NCBI GenBank assembly: GCA_943737045.1
Contig: CALSFV010000013.1
Span: 1,505,810 to 1,569,809 of the forward strand
Length of the DNA: 64,000 bases
DNA from: Parapristionchus giblindavisi
Lineage: Eukaryota; Nematoda; Chromadorea; Rhabditida; Diplogasteridae
Reading direction: 5' to 3'
The notes beneath the pieces are model-generated. The model had not been told where the DNA came from. It made no database searches and worked only from the letters and a program-made list of their open reading frames with translations. The position numbers were made by a program, and so were the translations under genes. Each line of letters opens with the position of its first letter. The first letter of the stretch is position 1. Shown in pieces: positions 11,289 through 20,900 of this stretch.

Positions 11289-11525
11289 CTCTGGTATTTC
11301 AAGACTTAAAGTCTACTTGCACTTTCACTTTAAGTAGACTTGTAAGTCTACTTCAAGTGAAACGTAAATCTACTTAAAGTGTGACGACACTACGTAAGTC
11401 TACTTAAAGTGAGACGCAAGTCTACTTAAATTGAAAATGTGACGTCACTCACTTGAAGTTTACTTAAAGCAAACTTTAAGTCAGTGACGTATTTTAAGTA
11501 GACTTCAAGTTTTGAAATACCAGAG
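11289..11525. mobile_element. Palindromic element upstream of the lipase start
   Basis: CTCTGGTATTTCAAG is mirrored by TTTGAAATACCAGAG, and the interior is a ladder of TAAGTCTACTTAAAGT-like words around GTGACGTCAC. It ends 21 bases from the lipase ATG (11267), so it occupies the likely promoter or outron. A related element is at 24091-24259. Confidence 0.8.
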
Positions 11526-11526
11526 T

Positions 11527-11728
11527 GGCCGTATAAAATACATTTGTTTATTTGGTACGAGGGTAGCCACGATGAAGTTATATGTTTAGAGAGATTCTAA
11601 GCGATATAGTACGTAGATCAGAGAGAGCACGAGGAGGTAAGGGAGGGAAAGGGTGGTTGATCGATAGAAAACTTCTGCGTTTTACCAGACAGTAGCAAGG
11701 CAATTGAATAAGTACATTTTATACGGAC
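11527..11728. mobile_element. Short inverted-repeat element, copy 2
   Basis: GCCGTATAAAATACATTTG at one end and AAGTACATTTTATACGG at the other form terminal inverted repeats. It is the same family as 5527-5738. Confidence 0.7.
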
Positions 11729-11839
11729 AATAGCAATATTTCAAGATGATAGGTATGGAGAAACAGAAAAGTATGCTCGTTATGAATTATAGTTTGATAT
11801 CCAACAGTTGTAGACAAAGATAGGACGTTAATATAATAA

Positions 11840-12515
11840 ATGCGAAACTTATTTTCTTTCTTTCTTTCTTTCTTTTCTTTCTTTATTTCCATCATAACAA
11901 ATGAACAATAGAACAGATATGTAATAAATATAGGTTGATGGAGGTCCGTCGCGTTATCAGCGAATCGGTTGAAGGCAGCAGGGAAATGGGGTGGGAAATG
12001 GGGAAATGATGTATGGGGTGGATAATTATAAATGACGTAGAAGTGTGGGGGGCAAGAGGGGATCAATCTCAACAGAATTAAGGAAAGATTTAAAACGAAT
12101 AGGAGAAGATGTAACGATATCAGTGGGAAGACTATTCCAGATATGAAGGTACTGGGGATATTATATGGTATGGTTATACGGAATGGGTGATGTGAAAAGC
12201 GATGACTACGATAGAGAGGAATTTTAGAATACATAAAAGAATCATCAAATTCATAATTCCTATTTAAAGAATTGTATATAAAAAAACAAATCAGCAATAG
12301 AACGTCGTTTCTCAAGAGTGGTGAGGTTAAAGGATTTCAGCCGGGAAATATAATCTACATAAGGGATATTACAACGATAGAACAAACGTCTAGTGAAATC
12401 ACGTTGAAGGGACTCAATATCATTACATAAGTAAACACTAGAGGGATTCCAAACAATTGAGGAATTTCCTATAATAGGACGGATAAAGGATGTATAGGCT
12501 CGTACATAATATATA
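11840..12515 (-). mobile_element. LINE reverse transcriptase 3' end, truncated
   Basis: On the - strand the sequence translates as AYTSFIRPIIGNSSIVWNP, then NDIESLQRDFTRRLFYR, RLKSFNLTTLEKRR and, after a frame break, IWNSLPTDIVTSSPIRFKSF. These are the C-terminal landmarks of non-LTR (CR1/Jockey-type) reverse transcriptase polyproteins. The 3' end is AATAAAGAAAGAAA, a GAAA tail. It is interrupted by stops and 5' truncated. A second 3' end of the same family lies at 49338-49440. Confidence 0.85.
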
Positions 12516-12580
12516 TATATATATATTTATATTGTATATATATGTATATATTGTGTATATATATATGTATGTATATAGAA
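12500..12580. repeat. (TA)n-rich microsatellite
   Basis: An almost uninterrupted TATATATGTATA tract adjoining the LINE fragment. Confidence 0.9.
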
Positions 12581-12857
12581 AATGGATATTTAAATCTCAC
12601 ATTCGGAAAAGAAAAGAGTTCAACATAAATAACGTTACTTCGCAACGCCGAATCCAAGAAACAAGATCAACAACAACAATTGACACATTTGTCACACAAT
12701 AGCGTATTAAGGAGCAATACGACCACAGGGAACATAACCATCTCTGTGACTAATGATCCCACGAAAGACTTTCGCTCTAACAAAAGTGATATTCGTACTG
12801 TACATCACGAAAATGAAATCAGAAAGCAAATTCTTGTCTTCTTTTGTAGGAAGCCTC

Positions 12858-12975
12858 ACTATCAGCTCTCTCAATGTTCTTTTCGACACGCAATGCTTTC
12901 TCATTGTTAGAGAACAGAGAAATAGTGTGCACAATGTAGAGAACATTGACAGGAGACGTAACGCTCCCTTTATGT
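12858..12975. repeat. Second palindromic family, copy
   Basis: CTCTCTCAATGTTCTTTTCG with TAGAGAACATTGACAGGAG as mirrored arm, and a GTTAGAGAACAGAGAAATAG centre. The family is also at 31885-32010, 41195-41325, 60027-60205 and 62149-62267. Confidence 0.65.
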
Positions 12976-13687
12976 CATGACACTGCTTATATGCATGTGA
13001 TCAGACTGATTTGTTGCTGATAACGACAAGGTGAGATAACGTGATAGGGACAAAGTTTTCGAGAGACAGTATTTGCGTAGTCTATATTACTCTTTGTCTC
13101 ACAAGTGTCAATAAGAATTTCTCACAGCACACATAGAAACAATTGTTGAAACACCACAACCTTTTGTACACAAAGCACAAGATCTGTGTTGTGTTATATG
13201 TAACACTTTATGCTTGTTATTCTTTCAGCTTTAGTTTCAGCACCATAAAGAAATATTCGTAACATTGAACATTCATACTCAATCAAAGATTGTTCAGAAT
13301 GTTTCCTGTGTAAATGCTTTCATTATAGTCAAACCGTGTTAGTATTTTCAATGTTTCGGATCTTTATTTGATAGGATCATTCTGACTCAAAGACAAGAAC
13401 AAATTCCATCTGTCGTTGACTCTGACCTGACAGGGAGAATAAAGAGTCCCGACAATAGATAATGACGATTACAATTGCTCGATAAAGCTTCGTCCGTCGA
13501 AAAGTACGAATGTAAAAACCTCATGGCAACCCAACTGCGAAACACCCATTAAAAAGCGGATAAAGTTGTTTCAAAGTTAAAAATGTGCTCACACTTTCTA
13601 AAATAAGCTAGTAAGGGATTGCTGATCATTACGAAATTGCAGAAGAATTACAAAAGAAAGATGGTCGTCTTTTATCACATGGCAGTG

Positions 13688-14894
13688 CTTACAAGGGAAT
13701 CCCCGGAGGCCGCACTCACCGATCTTGACAAAATTTTTACTTGTGGTGAACCTCATATAGGGATGAGGTTTAGCGGTGTCGGGAGCTGCTTATCAATTTT
13801 TTGAAATTTTAAAATTCATTTTAAAGATCGACCAAAAAAATGGGCGGTGCGCACAGTGTGCACATAGAGATTACACACCGCTCATTATCGCAAGTTCATT
13901 TTGACAGTGAAACAGATGTGTCGGTGGTGTAGTGTTAAGTTTCATGCTTTGAGGTCGGTAGGTAGTATGTTCAATCCCTTCTGCGTTTTACTCTTTTGCA
14001 AGGACTTGAAAATATCACAAGCAATTTTTTTGTCAGCACATTCAAAATTGATTTTTGAAAAAAATATTTGAATATTTATTTACATTGTGTATAGTAGTAA
14101 AATTTATCAAACAATAAAAATGGAATTTTAACAGTAGTGATATTCTGCAATAAAATGATTGAAACAAAATTCTAGATCACACATTTAATGAATGGGAGAT
14201 TTAAACAATTAGGAGTTGAACAGCAATGAGAAAGAGAAGAGGCGAACAGTGCCTGCACGGGTGAGAGAAATGGAGCAGGGGCAGTAATAGTGTATCCTGC
14301 CTTATGCCAAGAATACTGTAAGAATGGAATAATCTTATCAGAGCATAACTGATGGTACACTTGTGAGATACACTTGCCTCTTCTGTTGTGACGAGTTGAT
14401 CTCCAAAGGCGACTACTTTAGACGAACAGATAGCCATGACGGGATATTTAACATCATCAGCTGACCATTCCGGATCGACAGCTTCATCTTCATCAAGTTC
14501 CATTCCATCATCGAAATCCAATTTCAAAAATCAATTTTGAATGTGCTGACAAAAAAATTGCTTGTGATATTTTCAAGTCCTTGCAAAAGAGTAAAACGCA
14601 GAAGGGATTGAACATACTACCTACCGACCTCAAAGCATGAAACTTAACACTACACCACCGACACATCTGTTTTACTGTCAAAATGAACTTGCGATAATGA
14701 GCGGTGTGTAATCTCTATGTGCACACTGTGCGCACCGCCCATTTTTTGGTCGATCTTTAAAATGAATTTTAAAATTTCAAAAAATTGATAAGCAGCTCCC
14801 GACACCGCTAAACCTCATCCCTATATGAGGTTCACCACAAGTAAAAATTTTGTCTAGATCGGTGAGTGTGGCCTCCGGGGATTCCCTTGTTAGC
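13688..14894. mobile_element. Long inverted-repeat (foldback) element
   Basis: Arms of about 373 bp (13688-14060 and 14522-14894), nearly identical in reverse complement, flank about 460 bp of unique DNA. The outer end is ACAAGGGAATCCCCGGAGGC. Each arm contains a tRNA-like stretch (GGTGGTGTAGTGTTAAG ... GTTCAATCCC). I found no convincing target duplication. The unique centre carries a short coding-like segment, listed separately. Long arms with little inside suggest a MULE- or foldback-type non-autonomous element; family not certain. Confidence 0.85.
14375..14527 (-). pseudogene. Acidic coding-like fragment inside the foldback element
   Basis: Reads MELDEDEAVDPEWSADD, continuing KYPVMAICSSKVVAFGDQL and ending VTTEE, followed by GAG|GCAAGT that could be a GC-type splice donor. 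It is not recognisable as a known domain. It may be a remnant of a transposase or of a captured host exon. No second exon was found. Confidence 0.35.
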
Positions 14895-15143
14895 TGATTT
14901 TGATAAAGTTTGCTAAACTGTAAACTCCATTCACTATTCATTCACATTCACATTCCATTCAGCCATTCGTCTTGTGAAATCTAGAAGAAAATGGATTGGA
15001 CTAAAGCTGTTTAGTAGTCTAGTAAAAAGATTTTCGCCAGACCTTTTCTCCCCTCAACACTTTGATACACTAGGGATTATATCAATTAGATGTCGACGAT
15101 TCGATCTGCGCTCTTGGTGATTGGCACGATAATAGAACTTCAT

Positions 15144-15216
15144 GGCCGCGTGGCGCAATGGATAACGCGTCTGCCTACGGAGCAGAAGATTGTAGGTTCG
15201 ATCCCTACCGTGGTCG
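15144..15216 (+). tRNA. tRNA-Arg (ACG), copy 2
   Basis: Identical in sequence to the copy at 8948-9020. This cassette is between the foldback element and the 15.4-17.2 kb palindrome, outside any recognised protein gene. Confidence 0.97.
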
Positions 15217-15289
15217 TAAACTTTTGCTCGTTTTCTCTTTCATTGCTGATGTGCTTTCATGGTGTTAATGTTTGAACATCATCTCATCT

Positions 15290-15361
15290 GCCTCATTGGC
15301 TCAGTGGCAGAGCGTCTGTCTAGTAAACAGAAGGTCGCTGGTTCGATTCCAGCATGAGGCA
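15290..15361 (+). tRNA. tRNA-Thr (AGT), copy 2
   Basis: Identical to the copy at 9094-9165; the 73-base spacer to the Arg gene is retained. The end of this tRNA is 35 bases from the start of the large TA-flanked palindrome. Confidence 0.97.
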
Positions 15362-15396
15362 CCAACAATTTTGCTAAACTCTTTCAAAACTTTGTA

Positions 15397-17246
15397 CAGT
15401 CGCGCCGGAAAGTCAGTGCCAACTTTTTGTTTCTGCTATATTTTTTTAACCAAGCGTGCTATGGGGCCGCTTTCGCGAGTTTTTATGGGAAATTTATCGA
15501 GGAATCCGGCCCTGATATTGCCGACTCATGAAAATTTCTCATTATTACGTAATGATGACGCAATCGAAGTCCACTTTTTTGAAAAATCATAACTCCGAGG
15601 AAAAATTTTTTCCAGCCTACCGTTCTTCTATAAGTTTGAGATCTACGCGTCGGCTACCCAGAAAAAATTTTTTAGGTTGCTGCGATTTTTTTCAACCGCA
15701 GCGGCCTTGCTGCAAAATGGCGGCTGCAAACTCAGATCTCAGCTCCAAGACATGCTAGAGACTCGTTCTTGGGATCAAAATGATCCTTATGATGTCCCAA
15801 ATAATCCCTGAAAGTTTGGTCCTGATCGGACCACAATTGCCTTCAGTACACCAAAAAGTCACTTTTTCAGATGACCTCACTTTGAGGGCCTACAAGTACG
15901 TGAGTGATTTTTCTAAAAATGTGGTTCTTGTGCTAAAATATGCCAAATCCATCCCAGAAGCCATCCTCACACTTTGGTGAAAACACCTTGCTTCGCATCT
16001 TCACGGCAAACGATAAGCGAGCATGCACTCGTTTCGGAGGCGCACGTCCAGAGGAGGGGAAGGAGGGGAGGGGCGCGCGCACTCACAGTGAGTGTGTGCA
16101 GGAAAGACTGATGTGGCACCGAGGTGCTGCAAGATGGGTTCTCCCAAGCTTGCAGACGTATTCTATGATGGTTTCGGCACATTTTAGCACAAGAACCAAA
16201 ATTTTAGAAAAATCACTGTCATAATTGTATGCCCTTAAAGTGAGGTCATCTGAAAAAAGTGACTTTTTGGTGTACTTTTTTGTGTCCTAGTGATTTTTCT
16301 AAATTTTTTCAATTCTTGTTCTAAAATGTATTCTTTTCAATTAAAAAAATCACTAGGCCACAAAAAAGTACACCAAAAAGTCACTTTTTTCAGATGACCT
16401 CACTTTAAGGGCATACAATTATGACAGTGATTTTTCTAAAATTTTGGTTCTTGTGCTAAAATGTGCCGAAACCATCATAGAATACGTCTGCAAGCTTGGG
16501 AGAACCCATCTTGCAGCCCCTCGGTGCCACATCAGTCTTTCCTGCACACACTCACTGTGAGTGCGCGCGCCCCTCCCCTCCTTCCCCTCCTCTGGACGTG
16601 CGCCTCCGAAACGAGTGCATGCTCGCTTATCGTTTGCCGTGAAGATGCGAAGCAAGGTGTTTTCACCAAAGTGTGAGGATGGCTTCTGGGATGGATTTGG
16701 CATATTTTAGCACAAGAACCACATTTTTAGAAAAATCACTCACGTACTTGTAGGCCCTCAAAGTGAGGTCATCTGAAAAAGTGACTTTTTGGTGTACTGA
16801 AGGCAATTGTGGTCCGATCAGGACCAAACTTTCAGGAATTATTTGGGACATCATAAGGATCATTTTGATCCCAAGAACGAGTCTCTAGCATGTCTTGGAG
16901 CTGAAATCTGAGTTTGCAGCCGCCATTTTGCAGCAAGGCCGCTGCGGTTGAAAAAAATCGCAGCAACCTAAAAAAATTTTTCTGGGTAGCCGACGCGTAG
17001 ATCTCAAACTTATAGAAGAACGGTTGGCTGGAAAAAATTTTTCCTCGGAGTTATGATTTTTCAAAAAAGTGGACTTCGATTGCGTCATCATTACGCAATA
17101 ATGAGAAATTTTCATGAGTCGGCAATATCAGGGCCGGATTCCTCGATAAATTTCCCATAAAAACTCGCGAAAGCGGCCCCATAGCACGCTTGGTTAAAAA
17201 AATATAGCAGAAACAAAAAGTTGGCACTGACTTTCCGGCGCGACTG
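15397..17246. mobile_element. TA-flanked 1.85 kb nested palindrome
   Basis: Begins CAGTCGCGCCGGAAAGTC and ends with its reverse complement, flanked by TA at 15395-15396 and 17247-17248. Two arms of about 905 bp meet near 16321 and differ by only scattered substitutions. Each arm is itself folded: the block around GTACACCAAAAAGTCAC and GATGACCTCACTTT near 15840-15985 reappears inverted near 16180-16280. No transposase was found. TA target and CAGT termini place it with non-autonomous Tc1/mariner-type elements. Apparent open frames in it are mirrored between arms and are not genes. Confidence 0.92.
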
Positions 17247-17476
17247 TATACTATTTTGATCCAAATTGTTTATAATTCTAGTAGAAATTGTATTAACATT
17301 TTTTTTTAAATCATTGGCGAAATCATAATATATTTTGCATGTTATGTGCCCGACATCCGACGGTGAAACTAAATGAAAGTTTATAAAGCTATCATAGGAA
17401 TTGAGAAAAAAGGGAGTAATATTATCAGAGTAAGCGAAGAGGTAAGGTTGAATTAATATAAATTTTTATTATAAAA

Positions 17477-17680
17477 ATGACTGATGCTTTGGCAAATGAA
17501 GTGGTAAACGAACTTTCTTTCAATAAGGAAACGAGTCTTACAAGTCTAATTGATCGAAGAGCGATCGGATTACATTTTGTCAAGCCCGATGCAGAAAGTG
17601 GTTTAGCGCGACATAAGAAATTCTTTAAAAAAACGAAATTGCAAAGAAATGGTAGAATTATAATTGGAATATGTAAGTAA
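17477..17680 (+). CDS. Possible small or first-exon ORF, unknown
   Basis: A 67-residue frame starting MTDALANEVVNELSF and rich in Lys/Arg towards the end (HKKFFKKTKLQRNGR). A GTAAGT donor at 17673 would end an exon after IIIGI. No partner exon was seen and no family recognised. It lies downstream of the P450 gene on the opposite strand, next to the large palindrome. It may be chance or a decayed element. Confidence 0.2.
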   Translation: MTDALANEVVNELSFNKETSLTSLIDRRAIGLHFVKPDAESGLARHKKFFKKTKLQRNGRIIIGICK

Positions 17681-17986
17681 AATATATAAAATTTATGAGC
17701 TAAAATATGAGATAGGAATAAGTTTTTTTTGTTCTTTTTTGGATATTTTATGAAGATATGCGAGTATTCTTAGGTTTGAAATAAAAAGAGATATAATATA
17801 AGATTAATTAAGATACTGCTAAAAAGCTACGAAAGGAAAAGAAAAGCAGGCGAGAGAGTTTGTGAAAAGAAGAGAATTTAAATAACTTATTTTCTTTTCT
17901 TTTCTTTTCGTGACTTTCGAATATCATATGGGAGATTATGTGTGATGAATATTGTACGAAATATATTGATTTGTAATTTATGTCTT

Positions 17987-20900
17987 TCAGTCCTTTTTGA
18001 TATAGGCATCATTGTGAATCCACTTGCAGATGTACTCCTGAGGCACACTGGCCATGCCCATTCTTCGCTCCAGAGATGGAAGGTCACCTCCTGCAATACT
18101 TACTGTGTTTACCATCGAACACGACTTGTGAATGGAAACCGTCCAGAAATGGATTCAGACTTGTAACGTTTAGCAGCCATTGAGCTTACCGTTGGGAATG
18201 GTGAATCTGTAGCGCTGAACGAGCGTGATCAAGATGAGGAAGAGCTCCATCTGGAAGTTAATGTTCGCGGTTAAACTAAATTTGAATATTTGAATTTGAA
18301 AAAGGCGCGAACCTGAGCCAGATTCATGCCGAGACACTGACGAAGTCCGAGACCGAACGGAGTGAAGGTCGTGATATCTTTGAACTTTCCGTTGCCATCG
18401 ATGAATCTGGAAATTTGCAATTAAAATAGTAGTACAAGTTTAAATTATAGTATATCCGTATAGTAGAATAGTACAGTGTAGTATAATTACACTCACAGAA
18501 AAAACCCTAGCTCATGTACCCCTGTGCACCAAACACTAAACGGTTAGCGTTTGAAACACTTGTATATAAGGGTTCTCATTGTCAGAATAGGGCTTTAGAA
18601 CCCTTAAATGCAAGTGTTTCAAACCCTAACCGTTTAGTGTTTGGTGCACAGGGGTACATGAGCTAGGGTTTATTTCTGGCGAGTGTAGTATGCAATTTGA
18701 ATGTGAAAAATTAAGTGAGACTAAATTAGCTAGTAGTAATGAGAAATGAAAATAGACCTGTTCGGATCGAAGGTTTCCGGATCCGGGAAGTAGGCGGGAT
18801 CGTGGTTGGCGGCTCCAATATGTGGCATGACATCCGTACCCTTCGGCAGATCGTAACCGCCGACTCGAGTGTCCGAAGCGGTGCTGAAATTAAGACATCA
18901 TAGACTTATTTCTTGAGTATGGCCGTTAGTAGACAAGAAGAATGAAATGAATTATATTTATTTGACGTTTCGATGCTATAAACGCATCATCATCAGAAGG
19001 ATGAATTACATAAATTTTGGGTAATTAATCCGTTCATCAATTAAGTTTCATCAATTAAGACAGTTTTAAGTTGTAAAGGCATTTGCTCAGATATTATATT
19101 TTGGTTCTCTGGAATTAATTCATAGACCGTTGTCTTTTCGAAAAGGATGAATCTTTGTTTCACGATATAAAGGTTAGCCCAGATGTGAAGAACGGACAAT
19201 GAAATCTGTTACTCAGTGGAGGTCATCTTTGCTCTTGGTGACTGCTACGATATCTCTCTTACATGGCCGCGTGGCGCAATGGATAACGCGTCTGCCTACG
19301 GAGCAGAAGATTGTAGGTTCGATCCCTACCGTGGTCGTGATCTTTTGCACTTTTTCTCATTCATTGCTGATGTGCTCTCATGGTGGTAATGTTTGAACGA
19401 GACATCATCAGCCTCATTGGCTCAGTGGCAGAGCGTCTGTCTAGTAAACAGAAGGTCGCTGGTTCGATTCCAGCATGAGGCACCAAACATTTTGTTCAAT
19501 TTTAGATCTTCACTATACTATTATTCCCCGACATGAATATATCTTCTTTTTTTAAATAATGATTTAAAGGCACACCCTAAGCCAATTTTACTGCCCGCAT
19601 TGGCAATACTCTCTCGTATACAAAGAAAGTGAGAGAATCTGCCCAGAGCGGAGTGTTTCAAATTAGCTTAGGGTGTCGTTTTTTTTTAAATCAAAATAAA
19701 ATAATGTGACCAATGCGGAATGTTCCATGGCAAGACGTTTGCTACGCGTTGAAGCTCAGCAATTACTGCTCGACAATACGGCATCATGTTGCGCTTGCTG
19801 AAGTCAACGCGAGTCGATTTCCCAAGAACCTGGAATCACATTATTCAATTCTATTTTAATGGGAAACTGTTAACTCTGACCAGGTTATACAAATAAATAA
19901 CTGCTTTTTCCTACAATATCTTCGGATTTGCAAGTGAAGCGTAAAAGGAATCGCAAGTAGAATTGGCTTGTGGTCAGTTAGAGTGGGATATACTAATCAT
20001 ACGATAAACTACGTTAGCTACCCTATATCTCTCCTTTATCGTAGTCATTAAACAATTTATACCTGTGCATCTAGAGTAATTTATATTTGGAATTCCTTCC
20101 CTACATTCGCACCGTCCCCATTCCGTGCAGGGCTTGTTAAGATCTCCCCAAATATAATTATCACTTTTTCTAAGATTCGCCTGTAGCTCCTAAACTGCCA
20201 CTGTACCCAAACACCTTACGGGTATCGATACGTGAGGGAGGCTGAGATCTCGAGGTTGAGAGAGATAGAGGTAGGGGAGAAAGGGAGATAGGGAGGGAGA
20301 GACAGTGTAAGAGAGATAGAGGTAGGGAGATGGAGGGAGAAGGGGGATAGAGATACAGTTTTGGTTATAGCATTACTCAGCTACTATAACATTATTTCAA
20401 TCACAGCAGTTATGTATGAATATGGAAGAAGAGTTCTCTAACATCAAGATAGTAGAGACTGTCGACTGGTTATTTATTTTATTTTTCACTTGTTCCATCT
20501 TCCACCAATCGTCCACGTCCAGTGACTAGATTATGTATATGTCAGTGAAACATATGCGAGAACTTATGCAGAACTTGAACTGATGAACTTATGGCGGAAC
20601 TTATGCAAATTACCCCGGGCCAAAAAACAGGAAAGTTCCCATATGCGAACTAGCCCGTAGCTCCGAAACTGCGGCTATACCCAATACCCACATTGCAATC
20701 GCAACCTAACAATTTGCGACGGACATCCATCAATCCCTTTACGACATTCATTTCCCTGTTATAATATAATATGTATAATATGATGGAATAAAAAATAAGA
20801 ATACCGTACCTTGAAGATCTCTTTTCGCATTTTCTTCTGCACCTTCGGGAAGTGGATGAGGTATATGATCCCTGAACGATACAAAAAAAAAAGATCAAAG

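Noticed and set aside
11719..12315. 198-codon - strand frame
   Set aside because: It runs out of frame with the recognisable reverse transcriptase remnant in the same place.
15272..17115. Open frames such as those reading MCRNHHRIRLQAWENP
   Set aside because: Each appears twice as mirror images in the two palindrome arms and matches no exon structure; transposon sequence, not genes.
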